Shown here piece after piece: positions 23,329-30,999 of a DNA stretch of 64,000 nucleotides (position 1 is the stretch's first letter; every line of letters starts with the position of its first letter). Source of the stretch: Gp6-AA40 sp035711805 (GTDB taxonomy: Bacteria > Acidobacteriota > Vicinamibacteria > Vicinamibacterales > UBA2999). The stretch lies in assembly GCA_035711805.1 (NCBI GenBank), contig DASTBV010000055.1:1-64000 (forward strand), in the 5' to 3' direction. The translations under genes were made by a program, and so were the position numbers. The notes beneath the pieces are model-generated. The model was not told the DNA's origin and made no database searches. It saw only the letters and a program-made list of their open reading frames with translations.

Positions 23329-24117
23329 ATGATCAGATTCCTCGTCCTGGCGCTCGTGTTCTCACTTCTCACCGCCCCGGCAATCGCGCAGGCGGCGGAT
23401 GGAATTCTCATTACTCAGCGAGTGACGTCCGGGGGCGCGCCGATCACGGTACGGACGCAGATCGAGGCGACACGCACGCGTACCGAGATGGCCGGCCCGG
23501 ATGGCGTCGTCAACGTGACGATCTTCGACGGCGGCAAGCAAGTGCTCTACATCGTCGATCCGGCTCGCAAGACGTATATGGAAATGACGAAAGCCGATGT
23601 CGACCGACTGAGCGCACAGATGCAGGGATCGATGGCCCAGGTTCAGGCGCAGCTCGAGAAGATGCCGCCGGCGCAGCGCGCCCAGATGGAAGCGATGATG
23701 AAAGGCGTCCAATTCACGCGCACCGGCTCGGACACCGTCGGCCGGTGGATGTGCGACAAGTACGACCTGACGCAGGGCGGGCAGAAGATCGGTGAAGTGT
23801 GCAGCGTGAGCCCGGCGACGCTCGGCTTCGGCGCGACGGATTTCGACGTGATGCGTCAGATGGGGGCGTTTTACTCGGCGATGGCCCCACTAATGCCGAG
23901 TCAGCTTACCGGCGTGAGCGGTATCGATCAGCGCGGCAGCTCGGACTTCCCGGTGAAAACCGTCATGATGGTCCCGGGTGGCGGCACCGTGACGACGGAG
24001 GTCGTCGAGGCGGGTCGGCAGACGTTCCCCGACTCGTTGTTTGCCGTGCCCGCTGGCTTCACGAAACAGGACATCATGGGCGCGATGGGCGGGCGCGGCA
24101 CCGCGGCAGAACGCTGA
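23329..24117 (+). CDS. DUF4412 exported protein
   Basis: ATG 23329 (MIRFLVLAL) follows GGAGG and opens a signal peptide ending near APAIAQA. The 262-residue product shows DUF4412 features: the repeated beta pattern ITVRTQIEATRTRTEM, the segment YIVDPARKTYMEMTKADVDR near 80, and a Met/Gln-rich helix MPPAQRAQMEAMMKG. A Cys pair (WMCDKYDL, EVCSV) may form a disulphide. Function unknown; the family is periplasmic. It is 52 bases downstream of the kinase gene on the same strand and could be co-transcribed. A strong structured element follows its stop. Confidence 0.8.
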   Translation: MIRFLVLALVFSLLTAPAIAQAADGILITQRVTSGGAPITVRTQIEATRTRTEMAGPDGVVNVTIFDGGKQVLYIVDPARKTYMEMTKADVDRLSAQMQGSMAQVQAQLEKMPPAQRAQMEAMMKGVQFTRTGSDTVGRWMCDKYDLTQGGQKIGEVCSVSPATLGFGATDFDVMRQMGAFYSAMAPLMPSQLTGVSGIDQRGSSDFPVKTVMMVPGGGTVTTEVVEAGRQTFPDSLFAVPAGFTKQDIMGAMGGRGTAAER

Positions 24118-24126
24118 TTAGTTGCT

Positions 24127-24187
24127 GATCGTGGGGCGCGCCTTGTCAGGCGCGCCACGCGGACCTGACAAGGTCCGCGCCACGATC
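24127..24187. terminator. Perfect three-way-junction element between convergent genes
   Basis: An outer eight-base stem (GATCGTGG 24127-24134 with CCACGATC 24180-24187) encloses two nine-base hairpins: GGCGCGCCT/AGGCGCGCC (24135-24156, loop TGTC) and CGCGGACCT/AGGTCCGCG (24158-24179, loop GACA). Only base 24157 is unpaired at the junction, and the two loops are complementary. It lies between stops 24117(+) and 24207(-), so a bidirectional terminator is the simplest role. Confidence 0.85.
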
Positions 24188-24206
24188 GTCATTCTGATCC
24201 GCGCTG

Positions 24207-25475
24207 CTACGGTGTACTCGAAACGCTTTGCCTGGAGAAGTGTTCGGCGAGGTCCGGTTTCGTTTCGCTGAGAATCTCCCGAATCGCCCGACGATCGGCA
24301 GCCGTCAGCACGTCGTAGCGGCGGTCGCGCTCCTGGCCCGACAGGATCTCCCACAGACGGTCGTAGACGGCGGCCTTCGCGTTCGGCGGCATGCCATCGA
24401 ACGGCTCCGAGTAGATCAGGTAGCTGCAGGGATAGCGGAGCAGCCGCTTCTCCAGACTCAGTTCGCGCAGAGAACGGCCGCGGCTGTCGCGCGGGCCCTG
24501 CGCCGTGAAGACCTCGGCAAACCGCGACGTCCCGGTAATCGGCCCCGGGAGGGTCGCCTCGTCGACAAACAGGAGGTAGTCGACGAGCTCCGCGGCCGCC
24601 TGATCGAGCGTGCGGCCCGACTCCTTCGCGCCGATGCGCGCTTCCCAGCCGACGCGGGTGATCAGGTTCAGCATCTTCGCCTGGTGCTCGATGACGAGCA
24701 GCGCGACGAGATCGCTGTGCGGCGAGAGGTATCCGGTCTTGTCGAAGCGCCCCTCGAGATCCGTCACGTGGACGGTCTGCGGCGTGATCATCGCGGTGAG
24801 ATCGGACGCGTCGCTGGCGACGGCATTGCCCATGTGGCGCGTCGCCTTGTGCGTCCCGGTCACGAACCAGCCACCCCAGCGAATCTCGAAAGGGGAGCGG
24901 TGGTCGGTCGTATAGGCCGGACCGTACATCGTTGTGCCGTCCACGCCCGGGAAGACGCTGCCGATGAACATCCCCGGCACGTAGTGCGTGGCCTCGGAGG
25001 CGTGGCACGAGACGCACGAGTCGCTCCGCTCGAAGAGCGGCTTGTCGCTCGCCTGCGACAGCGTGTAGAAGACCGCGCCCTGCGTCGGATCCTGCCCGAC
25101 GAATTCCAGGACCTCGCCGCCGCGAACCCAGCCAACCGACGTGGTGTCGTTGAAGTAGATCGCGCGCGGATTCTTCGGACCGATCTTCGGCGCCTGGAAA
25201 CTGGTCTTCGAGAAGACCAGCATCTGCGATTCGACCGGCACGCGCAGGGCCTCGAGCACCGACTGCAGGTATCCGGACGGACCGCGCCGTTCGAGCGTCA
25301 CCTCGCCGCGCGTGAGCCGCTCATTCAGCTGCGCGATAGGATCGCGCGCCGCGGTGCTGTCGTAGCGGATCGCCGAATGGTTGCGCAGCAGCGTCGGATG
25401 CTGGAGCTGTCCGGCGACGGCGCCAACCGAGCCCAGCCACACCGCGGCCGCGATAAGAAGTCCCTTGTGTGTCAT
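24207..25475 (-). CDS. Exported c-type cytochrome-like protein
   Basis: ATG 25475 (MTHKGLLIAA) opens a signal peptide; the longer frame to 25565 reads through a REP-like hairpin. The 422-residue product has one haem c attachment motif, SCVSCHASEATHY, near residue 153, and it contains GPAYTTDHRSPFEIRWGGWF and a Met-rich context that could supply the distal ligand. It is predicted periplasmic, as haem c is attached there. I know similar proteins only as uncharacterised cytochromes in Acidobacteria and Proteobacteria. It is followed on the opposite strand by the CotH gene region and does not share an operon with haem genes. Confidence 0.78.
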   Translation of the reverse strand: MTHKGLLIAAAVWLGSVGAVAGQLQHPTLLRNHSAIRYDSTAARDPIAQLNERLTRGEVTLERRGPSGYLQSVLEALRVPVESQMLVFSKTSFQAPKIGPKNPRAIYFNDTTSVGWVRGGEVLEFVGQDPTQGAVFYTLSQASDKPLFERSDSCVSCHASEATHYVPGMFIGSVFPGVDGTTMYGPAYTTDHRSPFEIRWGGWFVTGTHKATRHMGNAVASDASDLTAMITPQTVHVTDLEGRFDKTGYLSPHSDLVALLVIEHQAKMLNLITRVGWEARIGAKESGRTLDQAAAELVDYLLFVDEATLPGPITGTSRFAEVFTAQGPRDSRGRSLRELSLEKRLLRYPCSYLIYSEPFDGMPPNAKAAVYDRLWEILSGQERDRRYDVLTAADRRAIREILSETKPDLAEHFSRQSVSSTP

Positions 25476-25486
25476 GAGATTCGTAG

Positions 25487-25506
25487 CTTCCGCCTTCAGG
25501 CGGAAG
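25487..25506. repeat. REP-like hairpin (TTCCGCC..GGCGGAA)
   Basis: CTTCCGCC, loop TTCA, GGCGGAAG forms an eight-base stem in the leader of the cytochrome-like gene. A second copy with the same CCGCCTTCAGGCGG core lies at 41386-41405, directly after the TVP38 stop. Confidence 0.75.
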
Positions 25507-25602
25507 TTACCGCGTACTCGGCAAGAAGCGATCCCGATCGTACGGGACGAAAAGCCCGCAATCAATCACGTCCGCGGCCGATAGGGCCGCTCCGGTCGCG
25601 GA

Positions 25603-27189
25603 TTAATTCGCGGCAGCCCGGAAATTCTCCGCCGCGGAGCCATCCACCCGCAGCGCCGCCGCGCCAGGCACTGTCCGCCCGAGCAGAAACGCCCTGCGGC
25701 GGTCGAGGAACGACTTCAACGGGTTGTCTTCGGTCGAAGCCGCCATTGCGGCCTCAAACCCCTCCACGTCGTAGAGCTTGCGCGTGTCCAGCCGAACTTC
25801 CGGCCCGATGAGGTCGTGGGCCGACTTCAGCATCGGATACACCGTTTTCCAGTCGAGCCAGTGGGTCGCGATGTCGCGCACGTAGCTCATGTACTTCGCG
25901 CGCAGCGCAGGAACGGCGAGCAGCTTCGCGCGCAGCGGCTTGCTCGGGTCGTTGGTGGCGACCAGTGGATCGAGCTGCGGGCCGCCGCCTCCGAACCCGA
26001 ATCCGCCCCCGCCGCCTTCGCCACCGAGCCCCTCGTTCACGTCGTGCGGGATGACGTGAAATCGCCCGTCGGGGTCGCGATAGAGGTTGTAATCGCTGGC
26101 GCGCGACCAGTATCCGTCGCTGTTGACCAGCGCCACCTCGATGGCGAGGAACTTCAGCGTGCCGTCGATGTCGAGGAGCGGGGCGAGGGCGGCCTCGAGC
26201 TTTTCAGCCGGGGTCTCGTTGAGCACTCTGGTGAGCTGCACCAGCGCCTTCCACGACTCGTCGTCGTCCTTGGTTTTGATCTCGTAAATCTGCCTGTAGG
26301 CGGCGATGTTTTCTCCCAGATACTCGAGCCCGCCGCGTCCGCCGGGCCGGCCTGGCACTTTCCAACGTGCCCCCTTCGCGGTCTTGAAATCGTCCCGGAG
26401 CAGGTCGCCGTTGAACTGCTGCGTGTTGAGGTACACACCCCAGCTCCGACCGTTGATGACCACGCGCATGAAATTCATCCTCGGCGCCGGGATGTACGCG
26501 CGTGCAATTTGCGTGTAGAGAAACGCGCGCAGGAACGTGGGATCGTTGGTCGCGTTCAGCAGGTTGAACGTCCGGTAGCCGCCGAGATCCTGATCCTCGA
26601 CGGTGAAATCGGTCGAGACATTCAGCGATCGTTTCAGGCCCGCGGGCACCATCATGAACGACGAGGCGCCGCGGAAGTGCACCCCGACGCCTTTGTACGT
26701 CCGACCGTCCACCGTCATCGTCGCCGGCACCTCGACGTCGGTGTTATTGAACGCCGCGAGCTCTTCTTCCCAGTCCTCGTGCTCGAACTGCAGGAACATC
26801 GTGCGCATCGTGCCGAGGTCGTAGATCGGCGTCGTTGGATACGGCCGGACGTCGGCCGGTGTCAGCGCCCGTCCGGGCGATCCCTCCGCCGCGAATCGGA
26901 ACCCGCGCATGAAGCCTCCGCGCGGCATGGTGCTCGAACGCGCCGCATCGCGTTCCTGCCGGTTCAGGCGGCCATCGCCGTCCTTGTCGTGCTGCGGGAC
27001 GAGTTCCTGCTCTCGATTCGCTCCGCCGAAGCCTTGTCCGGGAAAGCCGGGAAAACCCTGTGCGGCCAGGACGCGTGGCGATATTCGACTCGGAGCCTCG
27101 GCACGATCCGCATGGCTCGACAACAATCCGAGCCGCCCGGCAACGATGACGGCGCCAACGAGAGCGATGACGGCGATCCGAACCTGCAT
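25603..27189 (-). CDS. CotH kinase family exported protein
   Basis: The 528-residue protein has a signal peptide or anchor (about 1-24), then an EF-hand-like loop DKDGDGRLNRQE near 70. The CotH region follows: GVGVHFRGASSFMMVPAGLK, INGRSWGVYLNTQQFNGD, EVALVNSDGYWSRASDYNLY and PHDVNEGLG near 390, the last matching the CotH metal-binding motif. CotH proteins phosphorylate protein targets in spore formers; here the target is unknown. A Gly-rich stretch follows the motif. It lies 63 bases downstream of DUF4956 on the same strand, completing the CotH/DUF4956/VTC set that is common in bacteria. Confidence 0.9.
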   Translation of the reverse strand: MQVRIAVIALVGAVIVAGRLGLLSSHADRAEAPSRISPRVLAAQGFPGFPGQGFGGANREQELVPQHDKDGDGRLNRQERDAARSSTMPRGGFMRGFRFAAEGSPGRALTPADVRPYPTTPIYDLGTMRTMFLQFEHEDWEEELAAFNNTDVEVPATMTVDGRTYKGVGVHFRGASSFMMVPAGLKRSLNVSTDFTVEDQDLGGYRTFNLLNATNDPTFLRAFLYTQIARAYIPAPRMNFMRVVINGRSWGVYLNTQQFNGDLLRDDFKTAKGARWKVPGRPGGRGGLEYLGENIAAYRQIYEIKTKDDDESWKALVQLTRVLNETPAEKLEAALAPLLDIDGTLKFLAIEVALVNSDGYWSRASDYNLYRDPDGRFHVIPHDVNEGLGGEGGGGGFGFGGGGPQLDPLVATNDPSKPLRAKLLAVPALRAKYMSYVRDIATHWLDWKTVYPMLKSAHDLIGPEVRLDTRKLYDVEGFEAAMAASTEDNPLKSFLDRRRAFLLGRTVPGAAALRVDGSAAENFRAAAN

Positions 27190-27191
27190 GA

Positions 27192-27255
27192 TGGCCTCAG
27201 TCTTCAGTTCTCAGTCTTCAGTTCTCAGTCTTCAGCTTTCAGTCTTCAGTTCTCA
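27192..27255. repeat. TTCTCAGTC word tandem repeat
   Basis: The gap between the DUF4956 stop and the CotH start is built of about seven TCAGTCTTCAGTTC words in direct order, then a (TCG)n run that encodes the DDDDD tail of the DUF4956 protein. Confidence 0.75.
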
Positions 27256-27948
27256 GTCGTCGTCGTCGTCGGTGATCCGCTTCAGGCTGACGCTTTGTAC
27301 GCCTTCCGTCGTATTCAACGCGCGAAGCAGCGCGTCCGCGGCGGCCACGTCGCGAAGCGACGCCCGGAACGTCGCGTCGACGGCGAGTCCCTGGCGCGCA
27401 GTGGCCAGCGACATCAGCCGTCGGTCGCTGACATGAAGATCCAGAGCCGGCCTGACGATGACCTGTGGATCATGACCGATTCCGACCCTGACCTGAAGCT
27501 CGAAGGGCTCGGTTCCGGCTGGGGTGGCGATCTGCGCATCGCCCCGTTTCATTGCAAACGCGGCTATGGCCACCACGGCGATTCCCGCGACCGCCAGCCA
27601 GGGATACCCCGCGCCAACCGCCATGCCGACGCCGACCGCGAAGATCACGAACGCCGTGTCCTGGGTGTCGCGCACCACCGTGCGGAAGCGCACAATCGAC
27701 AGCGCGCCCACCAGGCTGAACGCCCGCGCCACGTTGTCGCCGATCACCTGCGTGACCATGGCGATCAGTATGGACAGAAGGACCAGCGTGGCCGTGAACG
27801 ACGGCGCGACCTCGGCCTTGGAACGGGTGAATCGGTAAACCAGCGCGGCGACGCCGCCGAGCAGGAGGGCGGCAAGGAGTCGTACCAGAACGACGAGCGG
27901 CGGTAGGGCTTCGAAATCGAGCAGCGACTCTCGAAAGAGGTCAGGCAT
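27253..27948 (-). CDS. DUF4956 membrane protein
   Basis: The 231-residue protein has four hydrophobic helices in the first 130 residues (about 18-38, 48-68, 95-112, 115-132) with the family block GALSIVRFRTVVRDTQDTAF near 82. The soluble C-terminal half has a ferredoxin-like alternation (RVGIGHDPQVIVRPALDLHV). It ends in five aspartates encoded by a TCG run. DUF4956 proteins are found with VTC-domain polyphosphate polymerases and are thought to help in polymer handling at the membrane. Its start overlaps the VTC gene stop by eight bases, implying coupled translation. Confidence 0.9.
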   Translation of the reverse strand: MPDLFRESLLDFEALPPLVVLVRLLAALLLGGVAALVYRFTRSKAEVAPSFTATLVLLSILIAMVTQVIGDNVARAFSLVGALSIVRFRTVVRDTQDTAFVIFAVGVGMAVGAGYPWLAVAGIAVVAIAAFAMKRGDAQIATPAGTEPFELQVRVGIGHDPQVIVRPALDLHVSDRRLMSLATARQGLAVDATFRASLRDVAAADALLRALNTTEGVQSVSLKRITDDDDD

Positions 27949-28663
27949 GAAGCGTGTACGGCGCGCCCTCCTCGGGAGCGAGCCGCGCGATGCCTAGAAT
28001 ATCCGCCGCCGTTCTGTATTTCGAGGTCCGCCCCGGTGCGAGCGCAAATTCGTCTGCCAGCTGGCGAAACACCGTCGGCATCGCACCGCGGAATTTCAGC
28101 TCGAGGATCATGTAGCCGGTGAGAAAGGCCGCCGGCCCCGGGCCGTCGAGCGCGAACGTATCGGACGGCGAGGCCGTGAGCGAGTAATCCAGCGTCATGC
28201 GCATCCTGCCCTCCGGCGTCTCCGCGAGCCGGGCGGTGCGCAAATACGACACACGGCAGACCGGGTGAAGCTGCCGGACCAACACGCGGCGGCGGAACCA
28301 CTTGGTCTGCCCGTCGTTTCCCTCCGGCGTTTTCAGCAGTCCAAGCGCGTCGAGCGGGATGTCCGTACGGCGCTTCGCGAGCCGTGCCGACGTGCGGAGC
28401 TTGCGCTCGAGGAAGACCCGCGCTTCATCGCCGTACCGTCGCACGCGGTATTTGCTCCGTCCGTACGAGCCGCGGCGGTGGAAGACGTCGCGATCCGCCG
28501 TGTCGAGATACAGCGTCGAGACCCGGTATTCGTCCGCGTGCGGACCGGTGCCATGCGGGTCGGCGACGAGCCGTTCGCGTGCCCACTCGCGGATCTGAGT
28601 GCCGGTCGCTTCGTTTACCAGGAATTTGGTTTCGGCCGTATACCCGTTGTCGCCCACGCCCAT
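27941..28663 (-). CDS. VTC-domain protein, probable polyphosphate polymerase
   Basis: The 240-residue protein has the triphosphate-tunnel VTC layout: ETKFLVNE near residue 10, STLYLDTADRDVF near 48, RVRRYGDEARVFLERKLR near 75, CRVSYLRTA near 136, TLDYSL near 155, ILELKFRG near 186, and SKYRTA near the end. The basic and acidic residues line the tunnel in the family, which makes polyphosphate from ATP in yeast. It is the first gene of the VTC-DUF4956-CotH operon on the minus strand. Cytosolic, probably associated with DUF4956 at the membrane. Activity is by family inference. Confidence 0.88.
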   Translation of the reverse strand: MGVGDNGYTAETKFLVNEATGTQIREWARERLVADPHGTGPHADEYRVSTLYLDTADRDVFHRRGSYGRSKYRVRRYGDEARVFLERKLRTSARLAKRRTDIPLDALGLLKTPEGNDGQTKWFRRRVLVRQLHPVCRVSYLRTARLAETPEGRMRMTLDYSLTASPSDTFALDGPGPAAFLTGYMILELKFRGAMPTVFRQLADEFALAPGRTSKYRTAADILGIARLAPEEGAPYTLHA

Positions 28664-28788
28664 GGATGTAACGTTAGCGTAACTCAGCTGCGACGCCCGC
28701 CTCCCGGAATTCCGCGACTTTTACATTTATTTGACACCGCCCGATTGCGGGACGATTCGCGGGGCGGATGAGAATCCCAGCTGAGGAG

Positions 28789-29811
28789 TCAGCCCGTCCG
28801 GGCCGGCTCCCAGCGAAGGCCCAGCGCAACGATTCGTTCGAGCAGGCGCTCGTACGACAGGCCGCTGACCTCGGCCGACTCGGCGAAGTCTTCGCCGTAG
28901 GCGATGTTGGGGTTCGGATTTGCCTCGAGGACGAACATCCGCCCCTCGTCGTCCATACGGAAATCGACGCGGGCGTAGCCGTTCAGATCCAGCGCGCGGT
29001 ACGTGCGCTTGGCGATGCGCTGCATCTGTTCGGCCAGGGCCGGGTCAAGGCGCGCACGGTCGGTCATGATTCCGTGCTTCTTCTGATACTGCGTGCTCCA
29101 TTTCACCCGTTCGGTCGCGATCTTCCAGCGGTTGTCCGGCATCCTGTCGAACGACATCTCCCAGGCGGGGAAGGCCTCGAGCCGCTCGTTGCCGAGGACT
29201 CCAACGTAAATCTCGCGGCCGTCGACGAACTGCTCGACGATGGCTGCCGTGCCCAGCTTTTCGTGGATGAAGCTCACGCGGCGCGCGAGCTGGTCGTGAT
29301 TCTCGACGACGGACGCCTGCGAGATGCCGGCGGACGCCTCGAAGAACAGCGATTTGACGATCATCGGGAACGCGAGGCGCTTCGGCAGCACCGGCTTGCG
29401 CCCCGGGCGCACAACCACGAACTCGGGGACCCGAATACGGTGGTAGGCGAGCAGCTTCTTCGACAGCGCCTTGTCGCGCGCCAGCACGAGCCCGCGCGGA
29501 TTACATCCCGTGTACGGCAGCCGCAGCAGTTCGAGGTAACTGACGACATTCTGATCGAAGGTCGTCACTCCGGCGAATGCCTCCATCAGGTTGACGACGA
29601 TATGCGGCTTGAAGTCCTCCGCGCTGGGACGGATGCCGCTCAGGTCGTCGTGGATGCCGAGCACCTGCACGGTGTGCCCCCGCTCGCGGAGAGTTTCGAT
29701 GACGTCGTACTCCATCTTCCACTCCGCCTCGAGAATATCGATGCCGGTCGTATCCTCCGGCGGCACGAGATGGTCGTGGACGAGTGCGAGGATGCGGACT
29801 TTCTTAGGCAT
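28789..29811 (-). CDS. ATP-grasp ligase, D-alanine-D-alanine ligase-like
   Basis: ATG 29811 (MPKKVRILALVHD) begins this 340-residue protein. It shows the ATP-grasp features of Ddl-like enzymes: LPYTGCNPRGLVLARDKALS near 105, FPMIVKSLFFEASAGIS, EQFVDGREIYVGVLG near 197, YARVDFRMDDEGRMFVLEAN near 275 and the metal-binding end NPNPNIA. The N-terminal region keeps a Ddl-type domain (HDDLSGIRPSAEDF) but no clear D-Ala specificity residues are seen. It may ligate a small amino-acid or peptide substrate. It is directly downstream of the putative metallopeptidase gene on the same strand, so the two may act on the same peptide or wall component. Confidence 0.8.
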   Translation of the reverse strand: MPKKVRILALVHDHLVPPEDTTGIDILEAEWKMEYDVIETLRERGHTVQVLGIHDDLSGIRPSAEDFKPHIVVNLMEAFAGVTTFDQNVVSYLELLRLPYTGCNPRGLVLARDKALSKKLLAYHRIRVPEFVVVRPGRKPVLPKRLAFPMIVKSLFFEASAGISQASVVENHDQLARRVSFIHEKLGTAAIVEQFVDGREIYVGVLGNERLEAFPAWEMSFDRMPDNRWKIATERVKWSTQYQKKHGIMTDRARLDPALAEQMQRIAKRTYRALDLNGYARVDFRMDDEGRMFVLEANPNPNIAYGEDFAESAEVSGLSYERLLERIVALGLRWEPARTG

Positions 29812-29826
29812 GCGATCACGACACAC

Positions 29827-29878
29827 CGACGCACTGAGGCACTGAGATCAACAGGAGCCTCGGTGCCTCAGTGTGTCG
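29827..29878. repeat. Inverted CACTGAGGCAC word pair
   Basis: CGACGCACTGAGGCACTGAG (29827-29846) and CTCGGTGCCTCAGTGTGTCG (29859-29878) form 20-base arms with two mismatches. The element sits between the ATP-grasp start and the metallopeptidase stop. Confidence 0.75.
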
Positions 29879-29888
29879 CATCATGAAT

Positions 29889-30914
29889 CTAAAGCAACAG
29901 CCGGTGCCCGCCGCTGTGCAGGTAGTTCATGACCTGCACGGTGAGCAGCACCGTGAACTCGTGGCGTGCCTGTTCCTCGGAGCCGCGCAGGCGCAGCTTC
30001 AGCTCGCGGCAGCGCGCGATCATGTCTTCGAGAACCTGGTCGATCGTGTACTGGTAAATTCCCGTCCAGCTGGCGACGACGCGGCGGACCGGGCGGCGGA
30101 TGCGGGCGATGAACTGTGCCGCGGTGATGTTGGTGGCGTGCTCGGGCGCATCCGAGAAGATGCGCCGGAGATCGCGATCGTAGAAGTTCGGGTGATCCAC
30201 GCCGTAGTGGCGGCGCTTGTTCCGGTAATGCTGCCGCAGCGTTGTCGTCGCATCGCGCAGCGCTTCGATCTCAGCCGGGTTGTCCACCCGCGGTGCCTGG
30301 CCACTGAGCGAGCGCATCAGCGCATCCATGTATTCGAGCTTCCGCAGCGCCTTCCACCCTTTGTAGCGCTGGGCCCATTCGCTGTTTGGCGTCAGCCACA
30401 CGGCAAACGTCTCGGCGAAGTCTTCGTCCGGGTGGCTCTGCGCGTACCAGGCGTCGAGGTGCAGGACGAAGCTCTTGCTGTACGGCTTCGGCGTATAGAA
30501 CTCGGGGTACGCGCGCGATGGCAGGCCGAAGATCTCGCGGCGCGCGCGGCGCAACCGCAGCTTGTAGGCGTTGTCGATGGCGTGGGCCGCTTCGTGGCGC
30601 AGGATGCGCATGCACCACTCGTGCTCACCCCCTTCGACTTCGAACATCTGCGCCTCCTCCAGCCGCTGCAGCCGGGGATGCGCCAGGTAGAAGGGGATGG
30701 CGATGGCCGTGGCGCCATCCGGCGTGAACCACTCCTCGGCGATGTAGAAGTGCAGCGGGAAGCGAAGGCCACGGTCGTCGAGCTCGGCGCGAAGCTGAGC
30801 GATACGGTCGGCCAGCGCACCTTCGATCGTCAGCGGCAAATCGGCCATCCGGAGATCGAGCAGTTCTTCGTCGCCGAGTTCGGCCCAATCCTCTCGTAAC
30901 GGACGTCGCGCCAT
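29889..30914 (-). CDS. Putative zinc-binding metallopeptidase
   Basis: ATG 30914 (MARRPLREDW) is used; the frame extends further upstream to 30938. The 341-residue soluble protein has RHEAAHAIDNAY (HExxH with downstream Asp, near residue 107) and HPDEDFAETFAVWLTP near 160, the pattern of the Peptidase_Mx-type zinc peptidases. No signal peptide. Upstream residues GLRFPLHFYIAEEWFTPDG form the conserved N-terminal block. A stem element separates it from the downstream ATP-grasp gene. The co-occurrence suggests a two-step peptide or wall-precursor modification, which is inference. Confidence 0.78.
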   Translation of the reverse strand: MARRPLREDWAELGDEELLDLRMADLPLTIEGALADRIAQLRAELDDRGLRFPLHFYIAEEWFTPDGATAIAIPFYLAHPRLQRLEEAQMFEVEGGEHEWCMRILRHEAAHAIDNAYKLRLRRARREIFGLPSRAYPEFYTPKPYSKSFVLHLDAWYAQSHPDEDFAETFAVWLTPNSEWAQRYKGWKALRKLEYMDALMRSLSGQAPRVDNPAEIEALRDATTTLRQHYRNKRRHYGVDHPNFYDRDLRRIFSDAPEHATNITAAQFIARIRRPVRRVVASWTGIYQYTIDQVLEDMIARCRELKLRLRGSEEQARHEFTVLLTVQVMNYLHSGGHRLLL

Positions 30915-30999
30915 CGTATCGTGTAGTGCGGGGGGCACCTCTTCCAGGGTGCCGCCCGTATAGGGTACAGGTAATAGGTCTCAGGGGGTTCAAGCGGCT

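Noticed and set aside
24228..27906. Plus-strand frames over the cytochrome-like and CotH genes
   Set aside because: They run antisense to strongly supported minus-strand genes with recognisable motifs.
28731..28736. TTGACA as a plus-strand -35
   Set aside because: No -10 follows at the right distance and the neighbouring genes are on the minus strand.
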